Notes: a model not told the origin generated them from the letters alone. 64,000 nt of DNA from DASYPP01 sp036006525 (GCA_036006525.1 DASYPP010000024.1:1-64000); one strand, 5' to 3'. Positions 23,696-33,287 are shown, counted from the first letter of the stretch. Translations and numbers: made by a program.

Positions 23696-26267
23696 CGCCC
23701 TCGGACCGCTTTTCCGGCACCAGGAACTCCCTCGCCACCTCCAGCACCGCTTCCGCCGTCACCTGCCGGTAGGGCCGCCCCGGATCGGCGGTCTCTTCCA
23801 GCCCGGTCCCGACCAGCCACGCTTCAATCATCTCTCCCAGCACCGAGCCGGCGCTTTGCCGCGCCACCTCGGACTGGCCGGCGAGGTAGTTCACCGCCTG
23901 GCTCAGTTCCTGGCTGCTGACCGACTCGCCGGTGAACCGCGCCAGTTCCTTGAGCATCTCTTCCCGCGCTTCCGCTTCCCGCTCCGGCGCAGTGGCGATG
24001 TAGGTCAACAGCGCACCGGCGCCGCCCCGCTGCCACGAGTTCGCGATCACGGTGTAGGCCAGCGACCGCCGGCTCCGAAGTGACTCGAACAACCGCCCGC
24101 CCAATCCACCCGCCACCGCCGCCCACACTTCGGCGGCGTGCCGCCGGGGATCCCGCCGCGAAGGGCCCGGAAACAACATGGCTACCGCGGTCTGCGCCTT
24201 GTCCCGCTCCAGCGCGCGTTCGCCGGCGCTGCTCATCGCCCAGGCTTGCGCGGTTCCACCCGCGCGGGACCGCCGCTCGGGAAGGTCGCCGAAAATCCCC
24301 GCCAACTGGTCGGCCGCCGCTTCGATATCCAGGTCTCCCACCGCCGCCACCGTGATCCGCTGCTTCATGCTGTCGCGGTAGAAGGCCCTCGCCCGGTCCA
24401 CCGTGAGGTTCGGCAGGGTCTCCGGCAGCCCGCCGACCGGCAGCCCGTAGCCGCGCTGACCGAAGGCGCTGCCGAACGCCAGCTGCAACGGGAAGCGAAC
24501 CATGTCGTCCGCTACCTGCAGGGCTTCATCGGTCATCAGCCGACGCTCGCGCTCGACGTCGCCGGTTTCGAGCCGGGCTTCCGCCCTCACCGTGGCGAGC
24601 AAGGCGGCCGCCTCCTCGAGCCGGTCGGTCAGCACGCTGGTGCTGAATCCCAGCCAGTCCGCCGACGCGGCGACACCCAGCGCGCCCCCCAGCCGCTCGA
24701 ACGCAAAGGCAAGTTGCCCCGAGTCATAAGGGCCGGCCCCGCGCACCGCGCTCCGCACGGTGAGCGCGCCGATGCCGGCCTCCGCGGGATCTTCGATACC
24801 GTCGCGCAACGCATAGACGCCGAGGGTCACGGTCGGTACGCCGGTCTTGCGGCGAATAAGGAGGTCGGCACCGTCCATCGCGACGTGGAGCACCTGATCC
24901 ACCCGCCGGCCCGGGGGGGACCGGCGTCGAGAATATGCGGGAATAGCGGGCTCACTCGAGGTAACGGCTTTGCCAGGGGAACTGAATGCCGCCCGCAACC
25001 GGTCCGCATCCAGATCCGCGCCTGCCTTGCCGGGGTGATACACCACGCCGGCCACTCGGTCCGGCACGAGATAGCGCGCCGCCACCTCGCGCACCTGCGC
25101 CGCCGTAACCGCTTCGAGCGCCGCGTACTCCTCATCCAGGTAGGAGTAGTGCTTGAGGCTTTCGGCCTCGGCCAGTGCGGTCGCGCGCCCGTCCATCGAT
25201 TCCAGGCGGCGAGCCCAGCGGGTGAGTAACAGGGTCCGCGCCCGGCCGAGGTCGTCCGGGTCAGGACCTGACGCAATGAGTCGCGCGACCTGGCCACCTG
25301 CCGCGGCAAGCACCGCGTTCACCTTGTCCGGTTCGGTTTCGGCGGAAACGCCGAAGAGCCCCAGCTCGGTGGGCGCGTAGAAGTGCGCCGACGCCGACGT
25401 CGCGAGCCCGGTCTCCCTGAGCGCGCGATAGAGCCAGGCCCCGCGACCCATGCCGAGGATCGCGGCCGCCAGGTCCAGCGCGGGCGCATCGGGATCGAGC
25501 GGGGGAACCCCGTGCCAGCCGAGGGCCAGGTGCGCGTGGGTCACGTCACCCCGGAGCGTGCGGACCCGCACCCCGTCGTGGGGCGGCTCCTCGGGAGAGA
25601 CATCCACCGCTCCCGGTTCATCCGGCCAGGCGCCATAGGCCGCCTCGGCGAGGTGGAGCGCGGCGTCCTCGTCAATCGCTCCGACCATCGATACCACGGT
25701 GCGCCGCGGCACGTAACGCGACCGGTAGTACCCGTGCACGTCGTCGCGGGTAAAGCCCGCCAGTACCTCTTCCCGTCCGATCCGCCAGCGCCGGATCCGG
25801 TGCCGGTCGAACATGACGGCGTTGAGAGTCTCGTGCGCCACCGCAGACGCGCTGTCGAGTTTGCGCCGGGCTTCCTGGATGATGACCTGGAGTTCCCGGG
25901 CCAGCTCGCCGGCATCGATCACCGAGTGTTGCAGCGCATCGGCCTGGATATCGATCGCCGCTTCGAGGCTCGAGGCGGGCAGGACAACGAAGTAGGAGGT
26001 GTGGTCGTAGCCGGTGCCAGCGTTGAGATAGCCGCCCGCGGCCTTGGTTTCCCGCGCGATGTCGCCGGGTCCGCGCCGCGCGGTGCCTTTGAAGAACATG
26101 TGTTCCAGGACGTGAGAGATCCCCGCCCAGCGGTCGGGCTCATCGAAGAATCCGGCTTTGACGTGGGTGACCACCGCCGCGGCGGGAGCGGAATCTTCGC
26201 GCTGGACCAGGACCGTCAGACCGTTGGGAAGGACTGTGCGGCGGACCCGGTCAGTCCAGCGCGTCAT
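23646..26267 (-). CDS. M16 family zinc peptidase (two-domain, insulinase type)
   Basis: 873-residue protein with two M16 halves. The first carries the inverted zinc motif HVLEH (about residues 47-51, in SHVLEHMFFKGTARRG). The second half (from about 440) lacks it and serves as the regulatory half, with the typical region GLGGRLFESLRSRRSLAYTV. No signal peptide is evident, so it may act in the cytosol, unlike many exported relatives. Its ATG overlaps the permease stop (ATGA), making it the last gene of a TPR - ABC ATPase - permease - M16 operon. A role in peptide processing linked to that transporter is inferred. Confidence 0.92.
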   Translation of the reverse strand: MTRWTDRVRRTVLPNGLTVLVQREDSAPAAAVVTHVKAGFFDEPDRWAGISHVLEHMFFKGTARRGPGDIARETKAAGGYLNAGTGYDHTSYFVVLPASSLEAAIDIQADALQHSVIDAGELARELQVIIQEARRKLDSASAVAHETLNAVMFDRHRIRRWRIGREEVLAGFTRDDVHGYYRSRYVPRRTVVSMVGAIDEDAALHLAEAAYGAWPDEPGAVDVSPEEPPHDGVRVRTLRGDVTHAHLALGWHGVPPLDPDAPALDLAAAILGMGRGAWLYRALRETGLATSASAHFYAPTELGLFGVSAETEPDKVNAVLAAAGGQVARLIASGPDPDDLGRARTLLLTRWARRLESMDGRATALAEAESLKHYSYLDEEYAALEAVTAAQVREVAARYLVPDRVAGVVYHPGKAGADLDADRLRAAFSSPGKAVTSSEPAIPAYSRRRSPPGRRVDQVLHVAMDGADLLIRRKTGVPTVTLGVYALRDGIEDPAEAGIGALTVRSAVRGAGPYDSGQLAFAFERLGGALGVAASADWLGFSTSVLTDRLEEAAALLATVRAEARLETGDVERERRLMTDEALQVADDMVRFPLQLAFGSAFGQRGYGLPVGGLPETLPNLTVDRARAFYRDSMKQRITVAAVGDLDIEAAADQLAGIFGDLPERRSRAGGTAQAWAMSSAGERALERDKAQTAVAMLFPGPSRRDPRRHAAEVWAAVAGGLGGRLFESLRSRRSLAYTVIANSWQRGGAGALLTYIATAPEREAEAREEMLKELARFTGESVSSQELSQAVNYLAGQSEVARQSAGSVLGEMIEAWLVGTGLEETADPGRPYRQVTAEAVLEVAREFLVPEKRSEGVIRGSASPASRPAGGQ

Positions 26268-26977
26268 GCCCGTCCGCCGGCGCCGAGGGGGCGCCAGCGG
26301 AGCACGGCTAAGGCGGCGAGGACGAGCCCCGCTCCATAGAGGAGCACGTGGGTGAGCTGGGGGCCGGTCAGCGGTGACGCGCTCACGTCAACGAGGTGGA
26401 ACGGCGGAAAGATCCGGTACACGAATTCCCAGAACGCAGGCAAGTGAAAACTCGGTGAGCTGCGAAAAGCGCTGAGCGCACCATGCAGCATGAATATCAT
26501 GAGGCCCAGCAACCAGTCGGACCGCAGAATCGTGGAAATCAGGAAAATCAGCCCGCCCAGCAAAAGATAAAACAGCTCTATCCGCCCCACGAGCGTCCAT
26601 TGAATCGGAAACCGGCCAAGTGCCAGGGAAAACGCCAGCGAGTAGGCCGGTACCACCGTCGCCATGAGCAACGCACCGAGCAGCCAGCGCTGCAGATAAT
26701 ACAGGGGGGGACTGACTGGCCGGGAGAAGATGCTGCGATAGTAACCCAGACCGCGGTCCGCGCTGACGATCGAGCCGGTGCAAATGAGGACGAGAATCAG
26801 ACTGCTTTGCCGGACGACATTCATGACCCCGATCGGCCCGAACTGCACCGGCGGCGTCGGATCGATCCTGATGGTAACGACGTAAATCAGGATACTTATG
26901 GCGAGCAACACGAGACCCTGCGCCAGCAGCAGGTCGCGCAGCATCCAGGGGAGATAGCGAATCGGCACCCGGCTCAT
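26264..26977 (-). CDS. ABC-2 type transporter permease
   Basis: Membrane protein of 237 residues with six predicted helices, an ABC-2 export permease. Features include a first helix LLLAQGLVLLAISILIYVV and the cytosolic loop GSIVSADRGLGYYRSIFSRPVSPP, as in permeases working with separate ATPases. The four-base overlaps with the upstream ATPase and downstream M16 gene show co-expression. The substrate is unknown. Confidence 0.83.
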   Translation of the reverse strand: MSRVPIRYLPWMLRDLLLAQGLVLLAISILIYVVTIRIDPTPPVQFGPIGVMNVVRQSSLILVLICTGSIVSADRGLGYYRSIFSRPVSPPLYYLQRWLLGALLMATVVPAYSLAFSLALGRFPIQWTLVGRIELFYLLLGGLIFLISTILRSDWLLGLMIFMLHGALSAFRSSPSFHLPAFWEFVYRIFPPFHLVDVSASPLTGPQLTHVLLYGAGLVLAALAVLRWRPLGAGGRA

Positions 26978-27885
26978 GGCCCGCTGTCCTTGACGGCGGC
27001 GCGGAATTCGGTCTCCAGCCGGCTCTGCTCCGGGTAGAACGCCGCAATGGTCGCTCCGCTGGCCAGCAACCGCCCCAGCCGCTCATTGAGTTCCTCCAGG
27101 GTGCCGCTCACCCGGTACTCGTTGGCCCGTCCCTCCACCGTGATGGCATCGGCAAAGGCCTCGGCCAGGCCGGGAACCGGCTGGGCCAGGACCAGGCGAT
27201 AGGCCCCGCCGGTGTGCGCACCTCCCGCCGTCACGATGCGCTGGAGCCGCCCCTGGCTCATGATCCCGACCCGGTCCGCCAGCCGCTCCAGCTCGTCCAG
27301 GTTGTGAGAGGCGATCAGAATGGTGCGGGAGGGCCGCCTCAGCTCAGTGACGATGTCACGAAATTTCTGAGTCCACACCGGGTCCAGTCCGTGGGTCGGC
27401 TCGTCGAAGATCACCAGGTCGGAATCGGCCAGCAGCGCCTGTGCGATACCCAGCCGCTGGAGATTGCCCTTGGACAGCTGGCGCACCTGCTTCTTTCGGT
27501 GCTCCGCCAGCCCCAGGGTTTCCATCGCGAGGGCCACTCGTTCCCGGGCGACATGCCGCGGCAGGTTGGACAGGGCCGCATAACGGAAGAGCGCGGACTC
27601 CAGGTTCCAGCGCGGCGGAATGGAAACCAGCTCGGTCAGGTAGGAGACGCCGCTCTGCTCGACGTACCGTCGCGGATGGTGGCCGTCCAGCCGGGCCTGT
27701 CCCGCCGTGGGTCGCAGGTACCCGAGCAGGATCGACAGCATCGTGGACTTGCCGGCCCCGTTGGGTCCGGCGATGCCGAACACTTCGCCCCGGGCAACGC
27801 TCAAGGTCAAACCGGCGAGTGCTTCCACTCGCCGGCTCCGGAACAGTGAGATGTAGGTCTTGGAAACGTTCTCGAGTTCGATCAC
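26974..27885 (-). CDS. ABC transporter ATP-binding protein
   Basis: 303-residue ATPase. Walker A is GPNGAGKST (about residues 40-48), the signature is QLSKGNLQRLGIAQALL and Walker B is LVIFDEPTHGLDP, with His-switch SHNLDE. A C-terminal extension of about 85 residues follows the nucleotide domain, common in exporters of the CcmA/NatA class. The start is GTG 27885, overlapping the TPR stop as GTGA; the longer open frame to 28026 is antisense-like. It pairs with the permease immediately downstream. Confidence 0.9.
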   Translation of the reverse strand: MIELENVSKTYISLFRSRRVEALAGLTLSVARGEVFGIAGPNGAGKSTMLSILLGYLRPTAGQARLDGHHPRRYVEQSGVSYLTELVSIPPRWNLESALFRYAALSNLPRHVARERVALAMETLGLAEHRKKQVRQLSKGNLQRLGIAQALLADSDLVIFDEPTHGLDPVWTQKFRDIVTELRRPSRTILIASHNLDELERLADRVGIMSQGRLQRIVTAGGAHTGGAYRLVLAQPVPGLAEAFADAITVEGRANEYRVSGTLEELNERLGRLLASGATIAAFYPEQSRLETEFRAAVKDSGP

Positions 27886-29000
27886 TGCAGAATGCGCAGC
27901 ACACCGGCCTGGGCGCTGGCACGGAAGAACGCCTCGGAGTCGGTGACCGGGATGATGATGCCGGTTTCGGCCCGGCCCCGTTCGGCCAGTGAAAGCATGA
28001 AGTCGGCCAGGGTCGCGTCGGCCCACTCGTCGTCGGCCGCTTTCATCTGGAAGAGGATCTCGTCCCAGCTGCCCTTGAAGGTCCGGCCCGACAGGGTGGT
28101 GACCTGGTGTCCGTCGCCGATGGACGGCTTCTTCTGCATGGTATGCAGCTCGGCCACCAGGGTGCCGAACAATTCCAGCTGGTGCGGGTCCCGCACGCTG
28201 CCGTCCGGCTGTTGCGCTTCGACCTCGGCCAGCAGCAGGTCCACCGAGTCCGGCTCGCCCGCCACTTCCAGCAGCCGGGTCAGCCAGGGCGACAGCTCGG
28301 GATCGTCGTCGGGGAGCCGGTACAGGCTCTTCTTCAACTCGATGTAGCGCCAGAGTCCCAGCTCATCGAAATGATCGTCGGGGACGGTGCGCTCCAGCTG
28401 GTACAGGGCCGCCTCCGACTCGCCCCGGTCGTACAGCATGTTGGCCAGGTAGATCCGCGATTCCGAGTGGTCCGGGTCCAGCTCCAGGGCGCGACGCAAC
28501 CAGTACAGCGCGGTACCGTCGTGCCCCAGCCGGTGGGCCGCGTAGCCGGTGCAGGCCGCGGCCTCCGGCGATTCGGGCTGCGCATTCACCGCCAGCTCGA
28601 AGAAGCGGTGGGCATGGTGCAGCAGGCCCTCGCGGAACAGCGCCCGGCCGACCTGGAGCATGAGGTCGTGATCGTCCTGGAAGCCCAGGACGAGGATCCG
28701 CTCGAAGGCCGCGAGGGCCCCGGCACGGTCGCCCAGCTTGAGGAGGATTTCACCGAAGCCGGCCAGCCCGTCCTCGTGGTCCGGCTCGAGACAGAGCGAG
28801 CTCTCGAAGCTGCGGCGAGCCCAGGCGTATTCTTCCCGGGCCAGGTGGGCGTAAGCCTTACCGACGTTGAGTTCGACTGCCTGAGGATAGAGGGAAAGAC
28901 CCTCGTTCAGCATGGTCAGTGCTTCTTCGTAGCGGCCTTCGTTGTAAAGTTGGTGGGCTTTCTCGTCAAAGTCGTCGGAGCTCAAAAAACGACCCGACAT
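27882..29000 (-). CDS. TPR repeat protein
   Basis: 372 residues with about five tetratricopeptide units between residues 10 and 205 (for example AHQLYNEGRYEEALTMLNEGLSLYP and ALYWLRRALELDPDHSESRIYLANML). A C-terminal domain (about 290-372, TLSGRTFKGSWDEILFQMKAADDEWADATLADFM) is unassigned. No signal peptide is seen. It heads the operon with the ABC transporter and M16 peptidase, where it may scaffold partner proteins. Confidence 0.85.
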   Translation of the reverse strand: MSGRFLSSDDFDEKAHQLYNEGRYEEALTMLNEGLSLYPQAVELNVGKAYAHLAREEYAWARRSFESSLCLEPDHEDGLAGFGEILLKLGDRAGALAAFERILVLGFQDDHDLMLQVGRALFREGLLHHAHRFFELAVNAQPESPEAAACTGYAAHRLGHDGTALYWLRRALELDPDHSESRIYLANMLYDRGESEAALYQLERTVPDDHFDELGLWRYIELKKSLYRLPDDDPELSPWLTRLLEVAGEPDSVDLLLAEVEAQQPDGSVRDPHQLELFGTLVAELHTMQKKPSIGDGHQVTTLSGRTFKGSWDEILFQMKAADDEWADATLADFMLSLAERGRAETGIIIPVTDSEAFFRASAQAGVLRILQ

Positions 29001-29069
29001 CGGCGGCCTTTTCGAGGAGGTATACCAAGGTAGAAAGCTTGGACGGGTACAGCAAGAGAATGCTGCCGC

Positions 29070-29546
29070 CTACACCGCCTGCTCGGCGTCGATACGCTCG
29101 GCCCGGCCCAGCTTCTTGAGCAGGTCGCGGAGGTGGTTCTGTTCTTCCGGCGAGAGGACGCCGAACAACTCGCGTACCTCCTTGGCATGCCGGGGAAATA
29201 TCCGCTCGATCATCGCTTCGCCCTTCGGCGTCAGCAGGGCATAAATCACCCGGCGGTCATCCTCGCAGCGTTCCCGCGACACCAGGCCCAGCTCGACCAG
29301 GTTGTCCATCACGTACGTCACGTTGCCGCTGGTCACCAGCAGCTTCTGGCCGATTTCACTGAGCGGGAGAGAACCGAGATGGTAGAGCGCTTCCATCAGC
29401 GCGAACTGCGGGGTGGTGAGGCCGTAGGCACGAATCATCCGGTCCGTCGCCCGGCTCACCGACGCGTAACATCGCGCCAGCGAGATCCAGGTGCGGAGCG
29501 CCCGGTCCTGATCGGGCGGATAGTTCCTGTCGGGGGTTGGTTTCAC
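29070..29546 (-). CDS. MarR family transcriptional regulator
   Basis: 158-residue winged-helix regulator. The DNA-binding region is LPLSEIGQKLLVTSGNVTYVMDNLVELGLVSRERCEDDRRVIYALLTPKG, with the DxR wing. It lies 69 bases upstream of the TPR-ABC-M16 operon on the same strand and may control it and itself. The ligand is unknown. Confidence 0.91.
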   Translation of the reverse strand: MKPTPDRNYPPDQDRALRTWISLARCYASVSRATDRMIRAYGLTTPQFALMEALYHLGSLPLSEIGQKLLVTSGNVTYVMDNLVELGLVSRERCEDDRRVIYALLTPKGEAMIERIFPRHAKEVRELFGVLSPEEQNHLRDLLKKLGRAERIDAEQAV

Positions 29547-29579
29547 CTCAAGCTTAAACTACTGCCGGCGGATGAGGCG

Positions 29580-29969
29580 TCAAGTTATTGCAGTGCCTTG
29601 GTTTCTCGCGGCGGCACGGGGCGCCAGCAGGAACAGCAGGCCGAGGAGCGCGGCGTACCCCAGGATTCCCAACAGCCAGGGCCGCCATTCCAGCAGTTCC
29701 CTGGGTGTGAACGCCACCGCGCCGATCATCGCGAAGAACATGATGGCGCCACCCAGCCGGACGTGGCGATAAGTGAGCAGCATACCGGCCAGGCCCACGA
29801 CGACCAGCTCAATGGTGACTTGCAGGGGAGGGAAAGGGACCTTCCCCTCGGCAAGAATCATCGAGAACAGCAGGACGAGGCCGAGGAACCCCAGGAATGC
29901 GAAGGTGCGCACGATGTTGACGAAGTGGCTGCGGGGATGCGGCAGCGGATGCTTGTGGAGGGGAACCAT
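29580..29969 (-). CDS. Small integral membrane protein of unknown function
   Basis: 129 residues with four predicted membrane helices (AFLGFLGLVLLFSMILA, VTIELVVVGLAGMLLTY, GGAIMFFAMIGAVAF, WLLGILGYAALLGLLFLL). No family is recognised. The frame is open far upstream, but that part is antisense to the amidohydrolase gene. ATG 29969 is the first start after a plausible GGA. It is separated from MarR by 33 bases on the same strand. Confidence 0.65.
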   Translation of the reverse strand: MVPLHKHPLPHPRSHFVNIVRTFAFLGFLGLVLLFSMILAEGKVPFPPLQVTIELVVVGLAGMLLTYRHVRLGGAIMFFAMIGAVAFTPRELLEWRPWLLGILGYAALLGLLFLLAPRAAARNQGTAIT

Positions 29970-30071
29970 GATTTCCAAGCGGACTCCTTGATTCCCGGTC
30001 GGGGGAACGCATCTTGTACGGCCCAAAGCTAACCCATACCGCAACCGGAGTTCTCGATGCTCACTTCGAAA

Positions 30072-30219
30072 AGCGTGCAGAGTACAGGGTGCAGTGTGCA
30101 GGGCAACCTGCGTGCGGGGTGCGGGGTGCAGGGTCGAGAGGGAACCGGGTGGGGTTTCGCTGCACGTCGCACGCTGCACGCCCTTTCCTCTGCACCCTGC
30201 ACCCTGCACCCTGCACGCT
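30072..30219. repeat. Inverted-pair tandem repeat, unit near GTGCAGGGTGCAG
   Basis: Left arm about 30072-30142 and right arm about 30160-30219 (repeated CTGCACCCTGCAC) are complementary; this is one of the longest arms in the window. It shares its unit with 14447-14582. It ends just before the amidohydrolase start, whose longest frame would run through it. Confidence 0.93.
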
Positions 30220-30233
30220 GTTTGTTGGTAATC

Positions 30234-31496
30234 ATGGCTCTGATCTGCCCCCCACTCCTCGCCCAGACGCCTCCCCCCGCGCGGATCTTGATACACGCCG
30301 GCCGGCTCATTGACGGCCTCGCCGACCAGTCCCGCACCGACCAGGGCATCCTGGTCGAAGGAGAACGGATCACCGCGGTCGGTCCCTGGGCCGAGTTGGC
30401 CGGGCGGGCCGCCGGTGCCACGGTGGTGGACCTGCATGATCGGACCGTGCTGCCCGGGATGATCGACAATCACACTCATATCCTGCTCCAGGGCGACATC
30501 ACCGCCGCCGACTACGACGAGCAGCTGCTCAAGGAATCGATTCCCTATCGCGCCATCCGGGCCGTCGCAGCGGTGCGCATTGCGCTGATGAACGGCTACA
30601 CCGCCATGCGGGACCTGGAGACCGAGGGCGCCATGTATGCCGACGTGGACGTGAAGCTGGCCATCAACCGCGGCATTGTGCCCGGTCCCCGGATGTTCGT
30701 CTCCACCCGCGCGATGGCGCCCACCGGCATGTATCCGCTCAACGGCTACTCCTGGGAACTCGACGTCCCCCACGGCGTGTGGATCGTGGACGGCGTGGAC
30801 GACATCCGGAAGGCGGTGCGGGAGCAGGTCGCCCACGGGGCGGACTGGATCAAGTTCTATGCGGACCGCCGATATTTCATCGGGCCGGACAACAAGCTGC
30901 ACAGCTGGGTCAACTTCACCGATGAAGAGATGAAGGCCATCGTGGACGAGGCCCACCGCCTGGGCCGCAAGGTGGCGGCCCACGCCATCGGGTGGGACGG
31001 GATCGACGCCGCCCTCCGGGCCGGAGTCAACTCGATCGAGCATGGCGACGGACTCACGCCGGACCTGATCGACCGCATGGTGCAGCAGAAAGTCTACTGG
31101 TGTCCCACGATTTTCGTGGGAGCCTACGTGGCGGAGGGGCGCGGAGGGATCTGGCCCCGGATGGTGGAGATCGAAAAGGCGGCGTTCGGCGAGGCGCTCC
31201 GCCGCGGCGCGCTTCCCTATATCTCCTATGGGACCGATGCGGGCGGCTATGCGTGGACCGAGAACCAGGCCCAGGAGCTGGCCTACATGGTGCGTTACGG
31301 GATGACGCCGATGCAGGCGATCAAGTCAACCACCAGCGTCGCAGCCGCGCTGCTGGACCAGAGTGCCAACCTGGGCGCCATCGCGCCCGGACGTTACGCC
31401 GACATCATCGCGGTCAGCGAGGATCCGCTGGCGGACATCACCGCCCTGCAACGGGTTGGGTTCGTGATGAAGGGCGGAGTGATCTACAAGGATTGA
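30234..31496 (+). CDS. Amidohydrolase family metal-dependent hydrolase
   Basis: TIM-barrel hydrolase of 420 residues, close to the imidazolonepropionase-like/prolidase-like amidohydrolases. Metal ligands: His-x-His in MIDNHTHI, His in AAHAIGWDG, His in SIEHGDG and Asp in YGTDAGG. The first residues (MALICPPLLAQTPP) look like the end of a signal peptide. TTG 30222 or 30225 would give a longer hydrophobic leader, so export is plausible and the start uncertain. The hairpin arm lies immediately upstream and lacks a ribosome site. The substrate is unknown. Confidence 0.87.
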   Translation: MALICPPLLAQTPPPARILIHAGRLIDGLADQSRTDQGILVEGERITAVGPWAELAGRAAGATVVDLHDRTVLPGMIDNHTHILLQGDITAADYDEQLLKESIPYRAIRAVAAVRIALMNGYTAMRDLETEGAMYADVDVKLAINRGIVPGPRMFVSTRAMAPTGMYPLNGYSWELDVPHGVWIVDGVDDIRKAVREQVAHGADWIKFYADRRYFIGPDNKLHSWVNFTDEEMKAIVDEAHRLGRKVAAHAIGWDGIDAALRAGVNSIEHGDGLTPDLIDRMVQQKVYWCPTIFVGAYVAEGRGGIWPRMVEIEKAAFGEALRRGALPYISYGTDAGGYAWTENQAQELAYMVRYGMTPMQAIKSTTSVAAALLDQSANLGAIAPGRYADIIAVSEDPLADITALQRVGFVMKGGVIYKD

Positions 31497-31574
31497 GTGA
31501 TTTAGTGATTTAGTGATTTGGCGTGACCAGATCAACAATCACTCAATCACTAAATCTCTAGATCTCTAAATCCA
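31490..31574. repeat. Inverted-pair tandem repeat, unit GATTTAGTGATT
   Basis: Left arm 31490-31520 and right arm 31535-31574 are complementary. The amidohydrolase stop (31494-31496) lies in the left arm and the pruA stop (31558-31560) in the right arm, so the convergent genes both end inside the element. Confidence 0.94.
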
Positions 31575-33189
31575 TGAACGGATACCGCCAGTCCACCGGC
31601 GGCACGAACGTCTCCTTGATGGTCCGGGGCGAGATCCACCGCACCAGGTTCAGGATCGAGCCCGCCTTGTCGTTGGTGCCGCTCGCCCGGGCGCCGCCGA
31701 ACGGCTGCTGCCCGACCACTGCGCCGGTCGGTTTGTCGTTGATGTAGAAATTTCCCGCCGCGTTCCTGAGAGTCTTTTCTGCCTCGATGACCGCGCTCCG
31801 GTCCCGGGCGAAGACCGCGCCGGTCAGGCTGTACGGACTGGTCCGGTCCACCAGCTCCAGAGTCTCGCTCCATTGCTGGGCCGGATACACGTGGACGGTC
31901 AAGACCGGCCCGAAGATCTCCTCGCACATCGTCCGGTACATCGGGTCGTCCACCTGGATCAGCGTGGGCTCGATGAAATATCCGGTGCCGTTGTCCGCCT
32001 TGCCGCCGGCCAGGATCTTCACGCCGGGCGCGGTCCCGGCCTGGTCCAGGTACGCCTTGATCCGGTCAAACGCCTTCTGGTCGATCACCGCGCCCATGAA
32101 GTTCCTGAAATCGCTCACGTCGCCCATCTTGATCGCCGCCATCATCTCCAGCACGCTGTCCTTCACTTCGGGCCAGAGATTATCCGGCACGTAGGCCCGT
32201 GAGGCGGCGCTGCACTTCTGGCCCTGGTACTCAAAGGCGCCCCGCACCATTCCTACCGCCAGCGCCCTGGGGTCCGCGCTCGCGTGGGCCACGATGAAGT
32301 CCTTGCCGCCGGTCTCCCCGACCAGCCGGGGATAGGTGCGATAGCTCGGCAAATTCCCCGAGACAATCTTCCACAACGACTGGAACACCTCGGTCGAGCC
32401 GGTGAAGTGGATACCGGCCAGGCTGGGCTCCTTGAGGACGATGTCGCTCACCTGGGCGGCGCTGCCGGGAATGAAGTTGATGACGCCGGGCGGGAGGCCG
32501 GCCGCTTCCAGCAAGCGGAGAAACAGGTAGTTGCTGAGCGATGCGGTCGCCGCGGGCTTCCACACCACCACGTTGCCCAGCAGCGCCGGCGCGGTCGGCA
32601 GGTTACCGCCGATCGCGGTGAAGTTGAATGGCGTGATGGCGTAGACGAATCCCTCGAGCGGCCGGTGGTCCATCCGGTTCCAGATGCCCGGGGACGACTC
32701 CGGCTGCTCCCGGTACAGTCGCTCGGCGAAGTGAACGTTGAAGCGGAGGAAATCGATCAGCTCGCAGGCGCTGTCGATCTCGGCCTGGTGGGCGGTCTTG
32801 CTCTGGCCCAGCATGGTGGCGCCATTCAGCACCGCGCGCCAGGGCCCGGCGAGCAGGTCCGCCGCCCGGAGAAAGACCGCGGCCCGGTCCTCAAACGTCC
32901 AACTCCCCCATTCCCGTTGCGCCGCGTTCGCGGCCACGATCGCGCTGTGGATGGTGTCGGCGTCCGCCTGGTGGACCCGGGCCAGCACGTGCTTGTGGCA
33001 ATGCGGCGCGACCACGTTCACGGTCTTCCCGCTCTTCACGTCCTTTCCGCCGACCACGCAGGGAATGTCCACTACCTCGCGGCTCATCTCGGCGACCTTG
33101 GCCTTCAGAGTCTTGCGCTCCGGGGACCCGGGCGCGTATGAGAGCACCGGCTCGTTCTTCGGATTAGGGATACTGGAGATGCCACTCAT
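31558..33189 (-). CDS. pruA: L-glutamate gamma-semialdehyde (1-pyrroline-5-carboxylate) dehydrogenase
   Basis: NAD-dependent aldehyde dehydrogenase of 543 residues, the ALDH4 length, completing proline catabolism to glutamate. Catalytic Cys lies in GQKCSAASRAYVP and the general-base Glu in LVGETGGKDF. The typical ALDH4 N-terminus (NEPVLSYAPGSPER) and C-terminal NDKPTGAVVGQQPFGGARASGTNDKAG are present. A frame start at 33294 is rejected in favour of ATG 33189. The last residues (DLEI) are encoded by the hairpin arm. No proline dehydrogenase gene is seen here. Confidence 0.94.
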   Translation of the reverse strand: MSGISSIPNPKNEPVLSYAPGSPERKTLKAKVAEMSREVVDIPCVVGGKDVKSGKTVNVVAPHCHKHVLARVHQADADTIHSAIVAANAAQREWGSWTFEDRAAVFLRAADLLAGPWRAVLNGATMLGQSKTAHQAEIDSACELIDFLRFNVHFAERLYREQPESSPGIWNRMDHRPLEGFVYAITPFNFTAIGGNLPTAPALLGNVVVWKPAATASLSNYLFLRLLEAAGLPPGVINFIPGSAAQVSDIVLKEPSLAGIHFTGSTEVFQSLWKIVSGNLPSYRTYPRLVGETGGKDFIVAHASADPRALAVGMVRGAFEYQGQKCSAASRAYVPDNLWPEVKDSVLEMMAAIKMGDVSDFRNFMGAVIDQKAFDRIKAYLDQAGTAPGVKILAGGKADNGTGYFIEPTLIQVDDPMYRTMCEEIFGPVLTVHVYPAQQWSETLELVDRTSPYSLTGAVFARDRSAVIEAEKTLRNAAGNFYINDKPTGAVVGQQPFGGARASGTNDKAGSILNLVRWISPRTIKETFVPPVDWRYPFMDLEI

Positions 33190-33287
33190 CGTAGTACCAG
33201 GGAGAATTGGGATGGCAAAGATAGATGCGTTGAGGCTCTGATGGTACGGTCGTGGTTTGTCCCTTGGGGTTCCTTCGCCGCCCACCT

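Noticed and set aside
29970..31043. Upstream extension of the membrane-protein frame at 29580-29969
   Set aside because: It is antisense to the amidohydrolase gene and passes through a hairpin arm.
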